Positions 18,284 through 26,778 are shown, numbered from the stretch's first letter. The stretch: DNA of 64,000 bases from Streptacidiphilus melanogenes (GCF_000787835.1 NZ_BBPP01000009.1:186803-250802); one strand, 5' to 3'. Numbers and translations are program-made. Notes: a model not told the origin generated them from the sequence alone.

Positions 18284-19573
18284 ATGTACGTCAGGCCCGC
18301 CCCCGCCGGCACCGGCCGCCGCGGATCCTCCGCCCAGCCCGCGCTGGACCGCCGGACCCCCGCTCTGTTGGTGAAGATCGGCCACTACCCCGAACACCAC
18401 GGCGGACTCGGCGTGGTGCGCACCCTCGGACGGGCCGGCGTGCCCGTCCACGCGGTGGTGGAACACCCCCTGACGCCGACGTCGCTCTCCCGCTACCTGA
18501 CCCGGCGCTTCGTGTGGCCCACCAGCGGTCTGGAGAGCCCCGACGCGCTGGTGGAGAGCCTGCGTGCCATCGGTCGGGCGATCGGCAGGCCGTGCGTCCC
18601 GGTCCCCACCGACGACGAGGCCGCGGTGCTGCTGGCCGAGCACGCGGACGAGCTCGCGGAGTACTTCGTCCTCCCGCCCGTCCCTGCGGGCCTGCCACGC
18701 CAACTGGCCAGCAAGGCGGATCTGTACACGCTCTGCCGCCGGCACGGCGTCTCCACGCCGCGCGCCTGCTCGCCCACGAGCCTGGAGGAACTCCTGGACT
18801 GCGGCCGACGCTGGGGCTTCCCCCTGGTCCTCAAGAACCGCGAGGCATGGAGCAGGCTCTCCCGGCCCGCGGTCGGCGGCACCACCGTCGTGCCCGACCA
18901 GGCCGCCCTGCGAGCCCTGATGGGGTCGCGCGCGGAACGGCCCGTCTTCGCACAGGAGTACCTCCCGCCGCAGTACTGCGAGGACTGGATCACCCACCTC
19001 TGCTGCGGGCCGGGGGGCGAACCCCTGGTGGTCTTCACGGGGCTCAAGCTCCGCTCCTGGCCTCCCGAGGCCGGTGTGACCACCCGGGCCTGCTCGCTGC
19101 CCAACCCCGAACTCGCCACCATGGCCACCGACCTGTGCCGCAAGATCGGCTTCAGCGGCGTGGCCGACCTGGACTGGCGACTGGACCGGCGCGACCGCCA
19201 GTACAAGCTCGTCGACTTCAACCCCAGGACCGGGGCGCAGTTCCGCCTGTTCGAGACCGAGTCCGGCCTCGACGTCGTCCGCGCCCTGCACATGTCGCTC
19301 ACCGGGCGGACCCCGCCGGACGGTCGGCAACTCGTCCGGGACTACGCGGTCGGCAACCTGGACTCCGCCTCCGTGGCCGCCTGGATCTGGCAGCACCGGA
19401 AGCTGCCGCGCAACGTCCGCCCGAGCGCGTCCACCGAGCGCGCCTGGATCGCCCCGGACGACCCGGCCCCTGCGCTCGTCGAACTGGGCTGGTTCGCGGG
19501 GACGGTGACCCGGCGTCTGAAGACCGCCGCCGGCAGCCGGGTGGGACGGGGCGGGCCCCGCTCCGTGTCGTAG
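18284..19573 (+). CDS. ATP-grasp protein, carboxylate-amine ligase-like
   Basis: This 429-aa protein has an ATP-grasp fold. A preATP-grasp domain (ALLVKIGHYPEHHGGLGVVR) is followed by FPLVLKNREAWSRL with the ATP-binding Lys, FAQEYLPPQY, and the metal-binding end VADLDWRL...KLVDFNPRTGAQF with the D-x-N-P-R pattern. Such enzymes make amide bonds through an acyl phosphate. In a glycan locus it might attach an amino acid or other amine to a uronic acid. The ribosome site is strong (GGAAGGAGG, 8 nt). It is the last gene of the plus-strand set, and its C-terminal 80 residues are basic. Confidence 0.85.
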   Translation: MYVRPAPAGTGRRGSSAQPALDRRTPALLVKIGHYPEHHGGLGVVRTLGRAGVPVHAVVEHPLTPTSLSRYLTRRFVWPTSGLESPDALVESLRAIGRAIGRPCVPVPTDDEAAVLLAEHADELAEYFVLPPVPAGLPRQLASKADLYTLCRRHGVSTPRACSPTSLEELLDCGRRWGFPLVLKNREAWSRLSRPAVGGTTVVPDQAALRALMGSRAERPVFAQEYLPPQYCEDWITHLCCGPGGEPLVVFTGLKLRSWPPEAGVTTRACSLPNPELATMATDLCRKIGFSGVADLDWRLDRRDRQYKLVDFNPRTGAQFRLFETESGLDVVRALHMSLTGRTPPDGRQLVRDYAVGNLDSASVAAWIWQHRKLPRNVRPSASTERAWIAPDDPAPALVELGWFAGTVTRRLKTAAGSRVGRGGPRSVS

Positions 19574-19632
19574 ACACGAGAGAAGGAGAACGCGGGAGCG
19601 GCACGCTTCTGGCGTCGCGTCGTTGCCGAGCA

Positions 19633-19651
19633 CGTCCGGGACCTCCGGACG
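19633..19651. terminator. Short hairpin between convergent ATP-grasp and HTH genes
   Basis: A 7-bp stem (cgtccgg / ccggacg) with a 5-nt loop lies in the 83-bp gap between the two convergent stops. It is modest, but it is well placed for both strands. Confidence 0.45.
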
Positions 19652-19656
19652 CCGGG

Positions 19657-19875
19657 CTAGCAGGCCAGCATCTTCTGGATGGCCTGGCGGGAGACGCCCA
19701 GTTCACGTGCGATGTCGGCCTGCGTGACGCCCTGGTCGAGCAGGCTCTGCATCAGGTCACGTCGCTCGAGGGCGAACTGGCGGGCCAGGCGGGTGTGGTG
19801 GATGGCCTGGGCGCGCGCCTCCTTGATCTGCTCGATGGTCGACCGATGCCTGGAGAGATCACTCGTGTCTGCCAT
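19657..19875 (-). CDS. Small helix-turn-helix DNA-binding protein, 72 aa
   Basis: This compact regulator has a helical, Arg/Glu-rich N-terminal half (STIEQIKEARAQAIHHTRLA) that may dimerise. Its C-terminal HTH is GVTQADIARELGVSRQAIQKML. The fold resembles Mor/Fis-type or XRE-like minimal HTH proteins. Two tandem palindromic operators overlap its own promoter, so it is very likely autorepressed. The start ATG at 19875 appears leaderless or nearly so. It is divergent from the CopD gene and could also influence that promoter. Confidence 0.8.
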   Translation of the reverse strand: MADTSDLSRHRSTIEQIKEARAQAIHHTRLARQFALERRDLMQSLLDQGVTQADIARELGVSRQAIQKMLAC

Positions 19876-19881
19876 ACCCCC

Positions 19882-19923
19882 AGGATGACAACCCCTGGTT
19901 GTCGCCGTCAACCCCTGGTTGTC
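19882..19923 (-). promoter_or_regulatory. Leaderless promoter with two tandem palindromic operators at 20-bp pitch
   Basis: Two copies of a 17-bp palindrome occur, gacaacccctggttgtc at 19887-19903 and gtcaacccctggttgtc at 19907-19923, exactly 20 bp apart. On the minus strand TTGACG (19906-19911) and CATCCT (19882-19887), 18 bp apart, form a plausible -35/-10, with the HTH start codon 6 nt after the -10. The single base by which the second copy departs from a perfect palindrome creates the -35 TTGAC. Bound protein would block the promoter. Confidence 0.7.
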
Positions 19924-19951
19924 AGTGGGGCGACCTGGTCGCACAGGCCAG

Positions 19952-19970
19952 TTAGGTAAGGCTAACCTAA
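19952..19970. promoter_or_regulatory. DmdR1/IdeR-type iron box before the CopD-family gene
   Basis: The sequence ttaggtaaggctaacctaa differs by one base from the DtxR-family consensus TTAGGTTAGGCTAACCTAA, and its halves are complementary except at one position. It contains a likely -10 (TAACCT) and ends 43 bp before the CopD start. Repression under iron sufficiency is inferred from the known family. Confidence 0.85.
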
Positions 19971-20013
19971 TGAAGCTTTCGTGACCGCACCCGCCTCCGA
20001 AGGATGGTTCCCC

Positions 20014-21249
20014 ATGCCCTTTTCCGCCCTGCCCGCACCGTCGGTCCCGCTGGCCGCGGCGCCGCCCTCGACTCCCCTCGGGCCGTTCGGGGACAGTGCA
20101 CTGGCGTGGGCGGGGTGGACGGCTGCGATGGCCTTCGCCGGTCTGGTCGCGCTCGCCCTGCTGGTCGCCGCCCCGGCGCGAAGGGGCGAAGCCGGGACGC
20201 ATGCCCGCGTCCGCACCAGGCTCTCGGCCGCAGCCGTGGTGTTCGGGCTGCTGGCAGGCCCCGCCGCGCTGGCGGGTCTGGCCCATGACGCCGCAGGCGG
20301 CCCGGGCGCGGGCTACGACTACGCCGCCGCATGGGCGGGGCTCTTCGACGGCAGCGCCGAAGGGACGCTGTCCGGACTGCAGGTGGCGCTGCCGGTGCTC
20401 GGGGCCTTCCTGCTCGCGCCGATGGCGCTGCGGCGCACCCTCGCCGACCGCACCGGCACGGCACTGCTGTGGACCGGCCTGACGGCCGGTCTGGTGGCCC
20501 TCGGCAGCGCGAGGTTCCCCACCCAGGTCCGCAACGGCCTGGGGCGCACCGTCTTCGAGACGGGCGTCTGGATGCTGCACCTCTTCGGCGCCGCGGTGTG
20601 GCTGGGCGGACTGGTCGGACTCGTGCTGCTCGCCCTGCCCGGTGCGGTGGCACCGGCCGCGCGCGGCGCCTTCTGGGCGCCGGCCGTCCGGCGCTTCTCC
20701 GTCGCGGCGATGGCCTGCGTCGCGGCGATCACCCTGTCCGGGCTGTTCCTGTACTGGGAGCACGTCGACGGTCCGGGCCAGCTGGTCAGCACCATGTACG
20801 GGCGCGTGCTCGGCGTGAAGATCCTGATATTCGGATCGGTCCTGGTGCTGGGTGCGTTCAACCAGTTCTGGCTGCACCCGCGGATCGAGGCGCTGCGCGC
20901 GGACGGTGAGGCCGGCCGTCGCGGCGGCATCGCCCTGCGCCGCTTCCCGGTGGTCGTGGCAGCCGAGGTCGCCCTGGTCCTGCTCGTGCTGTTCGTCGCG
21001 CCGTTCCTACACGGTTCGGCCCGCAACCAGGCTTTCCAGGCCGAGGCGGCCCGGCACGCGACGGTCGTCGGCGCCCCGCTGCCGAAGCTGCCGCCCAAGC
21101 AGGCGACGGCCTCGACCTGGGCCTGGGGTGCCGCCGAGACCGCGGCGGTCATCGGCGTCATGGTGATCGGCCACCGCTGCTCCGGCCGCCTCGCCCGCCG
21201 TCGGGTCCGGCTCGCCGCGGCGACCGCACCGGCCGCCGCGGCGAGCTGA
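20014..21249 (+). CDS. CopD-family integral membrane protein
   Basis: This 411-aa protein has about nine hydrophobic helices. The CopD (copper resistance D) core is visible in the middle: FETGVWMLHLFGAAVWLGGLV with the membrane His and Trp-x-Gly-Gly, then RRFSVAAMACVAAITLSGLF, and YGRVLGVKILIFG. Members of the family are linked to copper uptake across the membrane. No CopC domain or partner is present nearby. ATG 20014 with GAAGGA at 9 nt is preferred over the in-frame GTG at 19981. An iron box in its promoter predicts control by iron rather than copper. Confidence 0.85.
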   Translation: MPFSALPAPSVPLAAAPPSTPLGPFGDSALAWAGWTAAMAFAGLVALALLVAAPARRGEAGTHARVRTRLSAAAVVFGLLAGPAALAGLAHDAAGGPGAGYDYAAAWAGLFDGSAEGTLSGLQVALPVLGAFLLAPMALRRTLADRTGTALLWTGLTAGLVALGSARFPTQVRNGLGRTVFETGVWMLHLFGAAVWLGGLVGLVLLALPGAVAPAARGAFWAPAVRRFSVAAMACVAAITLSGLFLYWEHVDGPGQLVSTMYGRVLGVKILIFGSVLVLGAFNQFWLHPRIEALRADGEAGRRGGIALRRFPVVVAAEVALVLLVLFVAPFLHGSARNQAFQAEAARHATVVGAPLPKLPPKQATASTWAWGAAETAAVIGVMVIGHRCSGRLARRRVRLAAATAPAAAAS

Positions 21250-21377
21250 CCCACGGCCAGGTGCCGGTCCGGCCGCGGGACCTATCCGGGCTCTTCGAAC
21301 CTGACCGCGCTTCAGCACGTCGATCGCCCTCGGGGTCGAGCGCGGTCGGCGGCCTCAGCCGGCGGGTGCGCCCTGCA

Positions 21378-22118
21378 TCACCAGGGCACGATGCCGGCGT
21401 CATCGAAGAACCGGCCGGTCGGGCCGTCGTCGGGCAGAGTCGCCAGCTTGACGGCGATCGCCGCGCCCTGTTCGGGGCTGCGCACGCCGCGGAAGCCGTT
21501 GAGGTCGGTCGCCACATAGCCGGGGCAGCCGGCGTTGATCAGGATGTTCGTGCCGCTCAGCTCCCGGGCGTACTGGAGGGTGACGGCGTTCAGGAACGTC
21601 TTCGACGGCGCGTAGGCCACGGCCACGGGGCCCGTCGTCTGCTCCGCTCCGGGTTCTGACTGCCGGGTGAGTGAGCCGACACTGCTGGACACGTTCACGA
21701 TCCGTGGTGAGGCAGAGCGCCGCAGCAGCGGCAGCATCGCGTTGGTGACGCGGATGACGCCGATCACGTTGGTCTCCACGACCGCTCGGACGGTGGCGGG
21801 GTCGACGCTGCTGGGCTCCTGCGGCATGCCGCCGGCGATGGCGGCGTTGTTGACGAGCACGTCGAGGCGCCCGGCCTGATCCTCGATCAGCCGGGCGGCA
21901 GCGGTCGCGCTTGCGTCGTCGGTCACGTCCAGCGGTACGCCGAAGGCGTCGACGCCGGCCGCGCGCAGTCGCTCCACCGCGGCCTCGCGGCGCTGGTCGT
22001 CGCGAGCGCCGACGCCGACGCTCCAGCCGAGGGCGCCCAGGCCCGCGGCGATCTCGTAGCCGATTCCCTTGTTCGCGCCGGTGACCAGCGCAGTCGTTCG
22101 TTCACGCATAGGGACCAT
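21378..22118 (-). CDS. Short-chain dehydrogenase/reductase
   Basis: This 246-aa NAD(P)-dependent oxidoreductase is of the classical SDR type. TGANKGIGYEIA is the glycine-rich cofactor motif, LDVLVNNAAIAGG the NNAG strand, and the catalytic triad is in IVNVSSSVGS and AYAPSKTF. The Arg/Asn-rich early region (VGARDDQR) suggests NADPH. The substrate is unknown. The start is ATG 22118, with GAGGG 4-5 nt upstream, or ATG 22109. It is divergent from a LysR regulator, which probably controls it. Confidence 0.92.
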   Translation of the reverse strand: MVPMRERTTALVTGANKGIGYEIAAGLGALGWSVGVGARDDQRREAAVERLRAAGVDAFGVPLDVTDDASATAAARLIEDQAGRLDVLVNNAAIAGGMPQEPSSVDPATVRAVVETNVIGVIRVTNAMLPLLRRSASPRIVNVSSSVGSLTRQSEPGAEQTTGPVAVAYAPSKTFLNAVTLQYARELSGTNILINAGCPGYVATDLNGFRGVRSPEQGAAIAVKLATLPDDGPTGRFFDDAGIVPW

Positions 22119-22165
22119 GCTGCCCTCGGACGCCATGGGGCGTCCAAGACCGATCGGGTGGGCAA

Positions 22166-22184
22166 CGATACCGTCGGGGTATCG
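22166..22184. promoter_or_regulatory. LysR-type binding site between SDR and LysR genes
   Basis: The inverted repeat cgatacc-gtcgg-ggtatcg includes the T-N11-A core typical of LysR-type regulator boxes. It lies 21 bp before the LysR start and 48 bp before the SDR start, the usual position for joint control. Confidence 0.65.
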
Positions 22185-22204
22185 GTTCGAAGTACCGTGG
22201 CCGG

Positions 22205-23056
22205 ATGGAGACCCGGGAGCTGCGCTACTTCGTCGCCGTCGCTGAGGAGCTGCACTTCGGGCGGGCCGCACAGCGGCTCGGGATCGCGCAGCCGCCTCTG
22301 TCACGGGCGATCCGGCAGCTCGAACGCCGCCTCGGGGCAGCACTGCTGGACCGGACCAGCCGCGTCGTCACGCTGACCGAGGCCGGCTCGGTGCTGCTGG
22401 TCGAGGGCCGGGCGGCCCTCGACGCGGTCGACGCCGCCGAGCGCCGGACCCGCCGGGCCGCCCTTTCCGCGACCGGCCGTCCCGGCCTGGTCCTGGTCAC
22501 CAAGGCCAGCGCGTCCAGCGAACTGCTGGCGAGACTGCTCGACGCGTACGCCGCCGAACCCGCCGCAGTCCCCGTCGACGTCATCCTGTGCGGCCCGGCC
22601 GAGCAGGAACGACTCCTGCGCGAGGGCCGGGCCGACGTGGCGCTGCTGCACCGGCCGTTCGACTCGACGGCCGGGCTCCACACCGAAGAGCTCAGCACGG
22701 AGGGCCAGGTGGCGGTCCTCCCCGCCGGGCATCCGCTGACCGCCCGGGCCCAGGTGCGCATGGCCGACATCACCGGGCTCCCGGGCCTGCCCCTGCCACG
22801 CTGGCCCAGGCCCGACGGCAGCTACCCACCCGGCCCCGGCCCGCAGGTCCGCGACCACGCGCAGTTGCTGCAGCTCGTCGCACTCGGCCGGGCGTGCGCG
22901 GTCTCACCGGAGTCGTGCCGAGCCCAGCTGCACGGCGACCTCGCCGCCGTGCCCGTGCTGGACGCGCCGAACGTCACCACCGTGATCGCCTGGCCACCGC
23001 ACAGCCGGTCCAGAGCCGTCGCCGACCTCGTCCGGACTGCGACACGTCTCCAGTAG
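22205..23056 (+). CDS. LysR-family transcriptional regulator
   Basis: This 283-aa regulator has an N-terminal winged HTH (ELRYFVAVAEELHFGRAAQR, PPLSRAIRQLERRLGAALLDR) and a C-terminal periplasmic-binding-protein-like effector domain. The effector ligand is unknown. It is divergent from the SDR gene with an LTTR box between them, so regulation of the SDR and of itself is the natural reading. The stop codon lies in the first copy of a 15-bp tandem duplication. Confidence 0.92.
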   Translation: METRELRYFVAVAEELHFGRAAQRLGIAQPPLSRAIRQLERRLGAALLDRTSRVVTLTEAGSVLLVEGRAALDAVDAAERRTRRAALSATGRPGLVLVTKASASSELLARLLDAYAAEPAAVPVDVILCGPAEQERLLREGRADVALLHRPFDSTAGLHTEELSTEGQVAVLPAGHPLTARAQVRMADITGLPGLPLPRWPRPDGSYPPGPGPQVRDHAQLLQLVALGRACAVSPESCRAQLHGDLAAVPVLDAPNVTTVIAWPPHSRSRAVADLVRTATRLQ

Positions 23057-23081
23057 GTCCACCGTGAGTAGGTCCACCGTG
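23052..23081. repeat. Perfect 15-bp tandem duplication at the end of the lysR gene
   Basis: The unit agtaggtccaccgtg occurs twice, head to tail. The first copy contains the TAG stop of the LysR gene. The second is non-coding and has no visible role. Confidence 0.9.
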
Positions 23082-23125
23082 CCCGGCCAGGTCGACGTGC
23101 CGACTGTCCGGGCGCGGCACACGGG

Positions 23126-24988
23126 TCATGAAGCACGGTCGACTTCGAACAGCCCGGATCCGCCGACCAGGGGCAGCGTCAGCGACGACCGGGCCAGGTC
23201 GACGGTCAGCTTCGGGCGCGTGCTCGGCGGGTTGATCAGGCCGTCGTCCGTGCCGGCCACGATCAGGGCCAGTCGGTGTCCGGCCGGGATCACGTGGTCG
23301 CTCGGCGCGAGCTGCAGGGTCATCGTGTACGGCCGGTTCGGGGTGAGCCTCACCGTGTGGTCCAGCCCCGCGTAGTGTCCGAGATCGGCCCAACCGCGGC
23401 TGAAGACGGTCGCGTTGACCTTCATGGTGTCAGCGGCCGTGTCCAGGAAGCAGGCGCTGTCCCCGGCCGTGCTGTCGCCCCAGCAGGAGCGGGTGGTGAG
23501 CGTGGTGATGCCCTCACCGTCGGCCAGGTAGTCGCGGACGGTGGCCGGGCCGAGGTCGACGAGTACCGCGCTGAGGTGGGCACTGCTGGTGCTGGAGCTG
23601 ACCGTCAGGGTCAGCGAGCCGCTGCCGGACAGGTGCAGGTCCCGGCTGAGCGGACCGGTGGTGAAGGCGGTCTTCTCCGCGGTGGCCTGACCGGCCTCGG
23701 CGGCCCAGGCGTTCTCGTCCTTGCTCGGGTCGTCGGTGAAGGAGACCTTCCCGCTGTTCGAACTGCCGCCCAGCACACCGGGGCTGAGGTGCACGGCAGT
23801 CCTCGCGGTGCCGGGGGCCGGCCAGCTGGCCTCGGTGGTCCAGTGGTCGGGGGCACGCTCGATGTCGGCGACCGGCTGCTTCTGGATGCCGTTGTCCACG
23901 CCCATGAGGTAGTGGTCGAACCACTGGTGCAGGGTGTCGACCCAGGGGCCGCGCCGGTAGTCGAAGGGGTCGACGTGCCCGGTCTGGGAGAGCCAGATCT
24001 TGCGGTCCACACGGGTGCCCGCCAGCGCGTTCCACCACTGCCCGAAGTTGATGTCGCGCACGTTGAGGTCCTGCATCCCGTGCACGACGAAGACACTGGC
24101 CTTCACCTTGGCGGCGGACAGGACGTAGTCGCGCTGCTGCCAGAGCGCGGACCAGTCCCCGTCGGCCGGCGAACCGGCCGCCAGCGCCTTCTGCTCGGCG
24201 CCGCAGGTCGCCGCGTCGCCGGGATCCTCGACCTCGGCAGCCAGGTCGGCAGGGGTGCCGCTGTAGAGCGGGGCGCCCTGCGAGCGGTAGTAGTCGTACC
24301 AGGAGCTGATCGCGGAAATCGGCACGATGGTCTTCAGGCCCGCGACGCCGGTGGCGGCCACGCCGTTGGCGACGGTCCCGTCCCAGGACTTGCCGATCAT
24401 GCCGACCGAGCCGTTGCTCCAGGTCGGGCTGACCTTGCCGGACCCGCTCCGGGTGCTGTAGCCGGTGGCCCGCCCGTTCAGCCAGTCGATCACGGCCTTG
24501 GCGCTGGTCACGTCGGAGGGGCCGCCGACGTCCACGCAACCGTCGGAGCGGTTGGTGCCGGCCAGGTCCACCAGGACCACGGCGTAGCCGCGCGGGACGA
24601 AGTAGTTGTCGTAGAAGAGCGGGAACTGGACCGGGTGACCCTGTGCGTCGTAGGTCTTGACCTGGCTCTCGTTGCCGCGCCCGCAGCAGGCGTAGTACGG
24701 GCTGGCGTCCATGATCGCCGGGATCCTCGTCCCCGCCTTGGCGGGCTCGCTGGGACGGATGATGTCGGCGGCGACCCGGTCGTGCCGGCCGTCGCGGTTG
24801 CCGTCGAGACCGGTGTCGACCCAGACGGTCTCGCGGATCGCGTCGGCGTAGGAGTAGACGGGCTGGCTGGCGCCGTTCCGGACGGGACCGGCTGCGGCCG
24901 CGCCGGCGGGGGTGGCCGGCAGCACGGCGACGAGGGCGAGCAGCAGGATGGCGATCGTCGCCACCGGGCGTATGCGGTGAGGTTTCAC
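23126..24988 (-). CDS. Secreted Xaa-Pro dipeptidyl-peptidase, S15 family
   Basis: This 620-aa exported serine peptidase cleaves X-Pro dipeptides from N termini, by family. The signal peptide (VATIAILLLALVAVLPATPA) starts from GTG 24988. The alpha/beta-hydrolase domain has the nucleophile in VGMIGKSWDGTVAN, the catalytic Asp in HGMQDLNVRD and the His in SQTGHVDPFDY. A C-terminal jelly-roll (PepX_C) with LIVAGTDDGLINPPS follows. It resembles the actinobacterial SSI-target/tripeptidyl peptidase relatives. It stands alone, convergent with the LysR gene. Confidence 0.9.
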   Translation of the reverse strand: MKPHRIRPVATIAILLLALVAVLPATPAGAAAAGPVRNGASQPVYSYADAIRETVWVDTGLDGNRDGRHDRVAADIIRPSEPAKAGTRIPAIMDASPYYACCGRGNESQVKTYDAQGHPVQFPLFYDNYFVPRGYAVVLVDLAGTNRSDGCVDVGGPSDVTSAKAVIDWLNGRATGYSTRSGSGKVSPTWSNGSVGMIGKSWDGTVANGVAATGVAGLKTIVPISAISSWYDYYRSQGAPLYSGTPADLAAEVEDPGDAATCGAEQKALAAGSPADGDWSALWQQRDYVLSAAKVKASVFVVHGMQDLNVRDINFGQWWNALAGTRVDRKIWLSQTGHVDPFDYRRGPWVDTLHQWFDHYLMGVDNGIQKQPVADIERAPDHWTTEASWPAPGTARTAVHLSPGVLGGSSNSGKVSFTDDPSKDENAWAAEAGQATAEKTAFTTGPLSRDLHLSGSGSLTLTVSSSTSSAHLSAVLVDLGPATVRDYLADGEGITTLTTRSCWGDSTAGDSACFLDTAADTMKVNATVFSRGWADLGHYAGLDHTVRLTPNRPYTMTLQLAPSDHVIPAGHRLALIVAGTDDGLINPPSTRPKLTVDLARSSLTLPLVGGSGLFEVDRAS

Positions 24989-25070
24989 GAACGGGGACCT
25001 TACCCAACCATGCCCATGACAACGCATCATCATCGACGAAGTCCGGCCGACCTGGTCAGGTCGGGACTCG

Positions 25071-26510
25071 TCAAGGGGCCAGCGGCGGATGCCCTTGGCT
25101 CCGCAGGGCGTGCGCCGCGGCCTGGATCCGCACCTGCAGGTCGCTGGGCGGCCTGGCGCCGTTCGCCCGCCTGGTCGTGGGCTCCTCCGCGGCTCGCGCC
25201 TCGGCCCGACGCACCAGGGTGTCGCGGGCGGGGGCCGGTCTGGGCGTGGTGCGGGTCAGCAACTCCCCGAGATGACTCGCGCGGGCGACGCGCGTGCCTG
25301 GATACTGCGGTCCCAGCCTGGCTCCGGTGACCTTCGCGGACGGGCTCCCGCTCAGGGCGGTCGGACAGAACCGCTGCAGGATCGTCTTGATGATCGACGT
25401 GTGGTCGAAGACCGTGTGCGACACGGCGCGCGGCTCGACCCACGGCGAGACGACGATCGCCGGCACGCGCACCCCCAGCCTGCCGAACATCTCCGGATCG
25501 TCGTCGACGACCGTGGGCGGTGGCACATGGTCGTAGAAGCCGCCGTGTTCGTCGTACACGACGAGCAGCAGCGTCCGCTCCCACAACGGACCCGAGGCGA
25601 GCGCGTCGTAGGCGGCCAGGACCAGGTCCTGGCCGTCCTTGACGTCGGCCGTCGGGTGGTCGTCGTTGAGAGGAAGGCCGAGCGGGTTGAAGCTGGTGAA
25701 CGACGGGTCGATCCACGAGACCGACCGCAGCCCTCCCGCGGCGGCGTCCTCGAGGAAGCTCGGCGTCTTCGAGTCGACCCCGAGGTCGAGAGCGCTCTTC
25801 CAGGGCAGTCCGGACTTGCTGAAGTAGCCGAACTGCTGGTGGTGTCCCATCCGGTAGCGGGGGTCGGCCAGACGCAGCGTCCCCGGGTCGAAGGAGTACC
25901 AGCGCCAGCTCACCTCGTGCGCGTCCAGGTGCCGGACGAAGGAGGGCAGCCGGTACAGCGGCGGCACGTGCGGCGGGAGCTCGTCCCGGCTTCCGGCCGC
26001 CGACCCGCACAGCGCGTACAGCCGGTTGGGCCAGGTCGACCCGGGCACCGAGGCGAACCACCGGTCGCAGACCGCGAAGTGCTCCGCCAGGTGGTCGTGG
26101 ACGGGCAGATCGGCGCCGTCGTAGTAGCCCATGACCGCGGCCACCGTGCCGTCCGCGACCGCGCGCGGGGGCCGGCCGGCGGCCGCGGCGGCGACGAAGC
26201 CGCTCATCTCCCCGCCCGCGATCTGGACGTCGACCGCCGCCGCGGTGTGGTCCGGATCGATCCCGAGGGCCGTCACGTCGAGATGGTGGACCGGGTAGCC
26301 GCGCCCCTGGTACTCGTTGGCCAGCCCCGGGTGCAGACCGTCGATCTCCGGGCGGCCGCCGCCGAGGCTCAGGTGACCGAGCATGTGGTCGAACGAACGG
26401 TTCTCCAGCATCAGGACGACCACGTGGTCGATCTTGTCCAGGTTGGCCACGTCCGTGGGAGCGCCCTCGTCGAGAGCCGCCTGGTCCCTCCGTCGGCCGG
26501 GGTCCGTCAT
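25071..26510 (-). CDS. Phosphoesterase family protein (phospholipase C / acid phosphatase type)
   Basis: This 479-aa protein belongs to the PF04185-type phosphoesterases. IDHVVVLMLENRSFDHMLG holds the conserved E-N-R-S-F-D-H metal and nucleophile region, LLLVVYDEHGGFYDHVPPP is the second metal motif, and HTVFDHTSIIKTI is the third. Relatives are bacterial phospholipases C and acid phosphatases. Unlike most, no Tat or Sec signal peptide is visible from ATG 26510, so it may be cytoplasmic or exported by another route. The ribosome site is weak. It is divergent from a methyltransferase gene. Confidence 0.9.
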   Translation of the reverse strand: MTDPGRRRDQAALDEGAPTDVANLDKIDHVVVLMLENRSFDHMLGHLSLGGGRPEIDGLHPGLANEYQGRGYPVHHLDVTALGIDPDHTAAAVDVQIAGGEMSGFVAAAAAGRPPRAVADGTVAAVMGYYDGADLPVHDHLAEHFAVCDRWFASVPGSTWPNRLYALCGSAAGSRDELPPHVPPLYRLPSFVRHLDAHEVSWRWYSFDPGTLRLADPRYRMGHHQQFGYFSKSGLPWKSALDLGVDSKTPSFLEDAAAGGLRSVSWIDPSFTSFNPLGLPLNDDHPTADVKDGQDLVLAAYDALASGPLWERTLLLVVYDEHGGFYDHVPPPTVVDDDPEMFGRLGVRVPAIVVSPWVEPRAVSHTVFDHTSIIKTILQRFCPTALSGSPSAKVTGARLGPQYPGTRVARASHLGELLTRTTPRPAPARDTLVRRAEARAAEEPTTRRANGARPPSDLQVRIQAAAHALRSQGHPPLAP

Positions 26511-26778
26511 CGTTCCATTCTTGGCGAGCACGGCACGCCCTGCCATCCGTGGGTGTCGCGGGGCGAGGCGACCGGAGGGGCCGACGGCCCGGCAGGGGGC
26601 GGCGCTCGGCCCGGTCGGCGTTTGACGACAGTTCACCGCCCGGAGGCCGCCAGATGTTTGTGCGTTTCGCCGGTGCGGTGCTTCGCCGACGAGAGGAAGA
26701 CTCCCCAGTCAGTGGCCGCGGCCGTCCAGAAGGCCGACGCCGAAGGCGGAAACGCCGGCACACGAGGGGGACAGCACG

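Noticed and set aside
16175..19633. A 1152-codon open frame on the minus strand opposite the membrane protein and ATP-grasp genes
   Set aside because: It shows the same shadow composition with no start signal or domain, while the plus-strand genes have clear motifs and ribosome sites.
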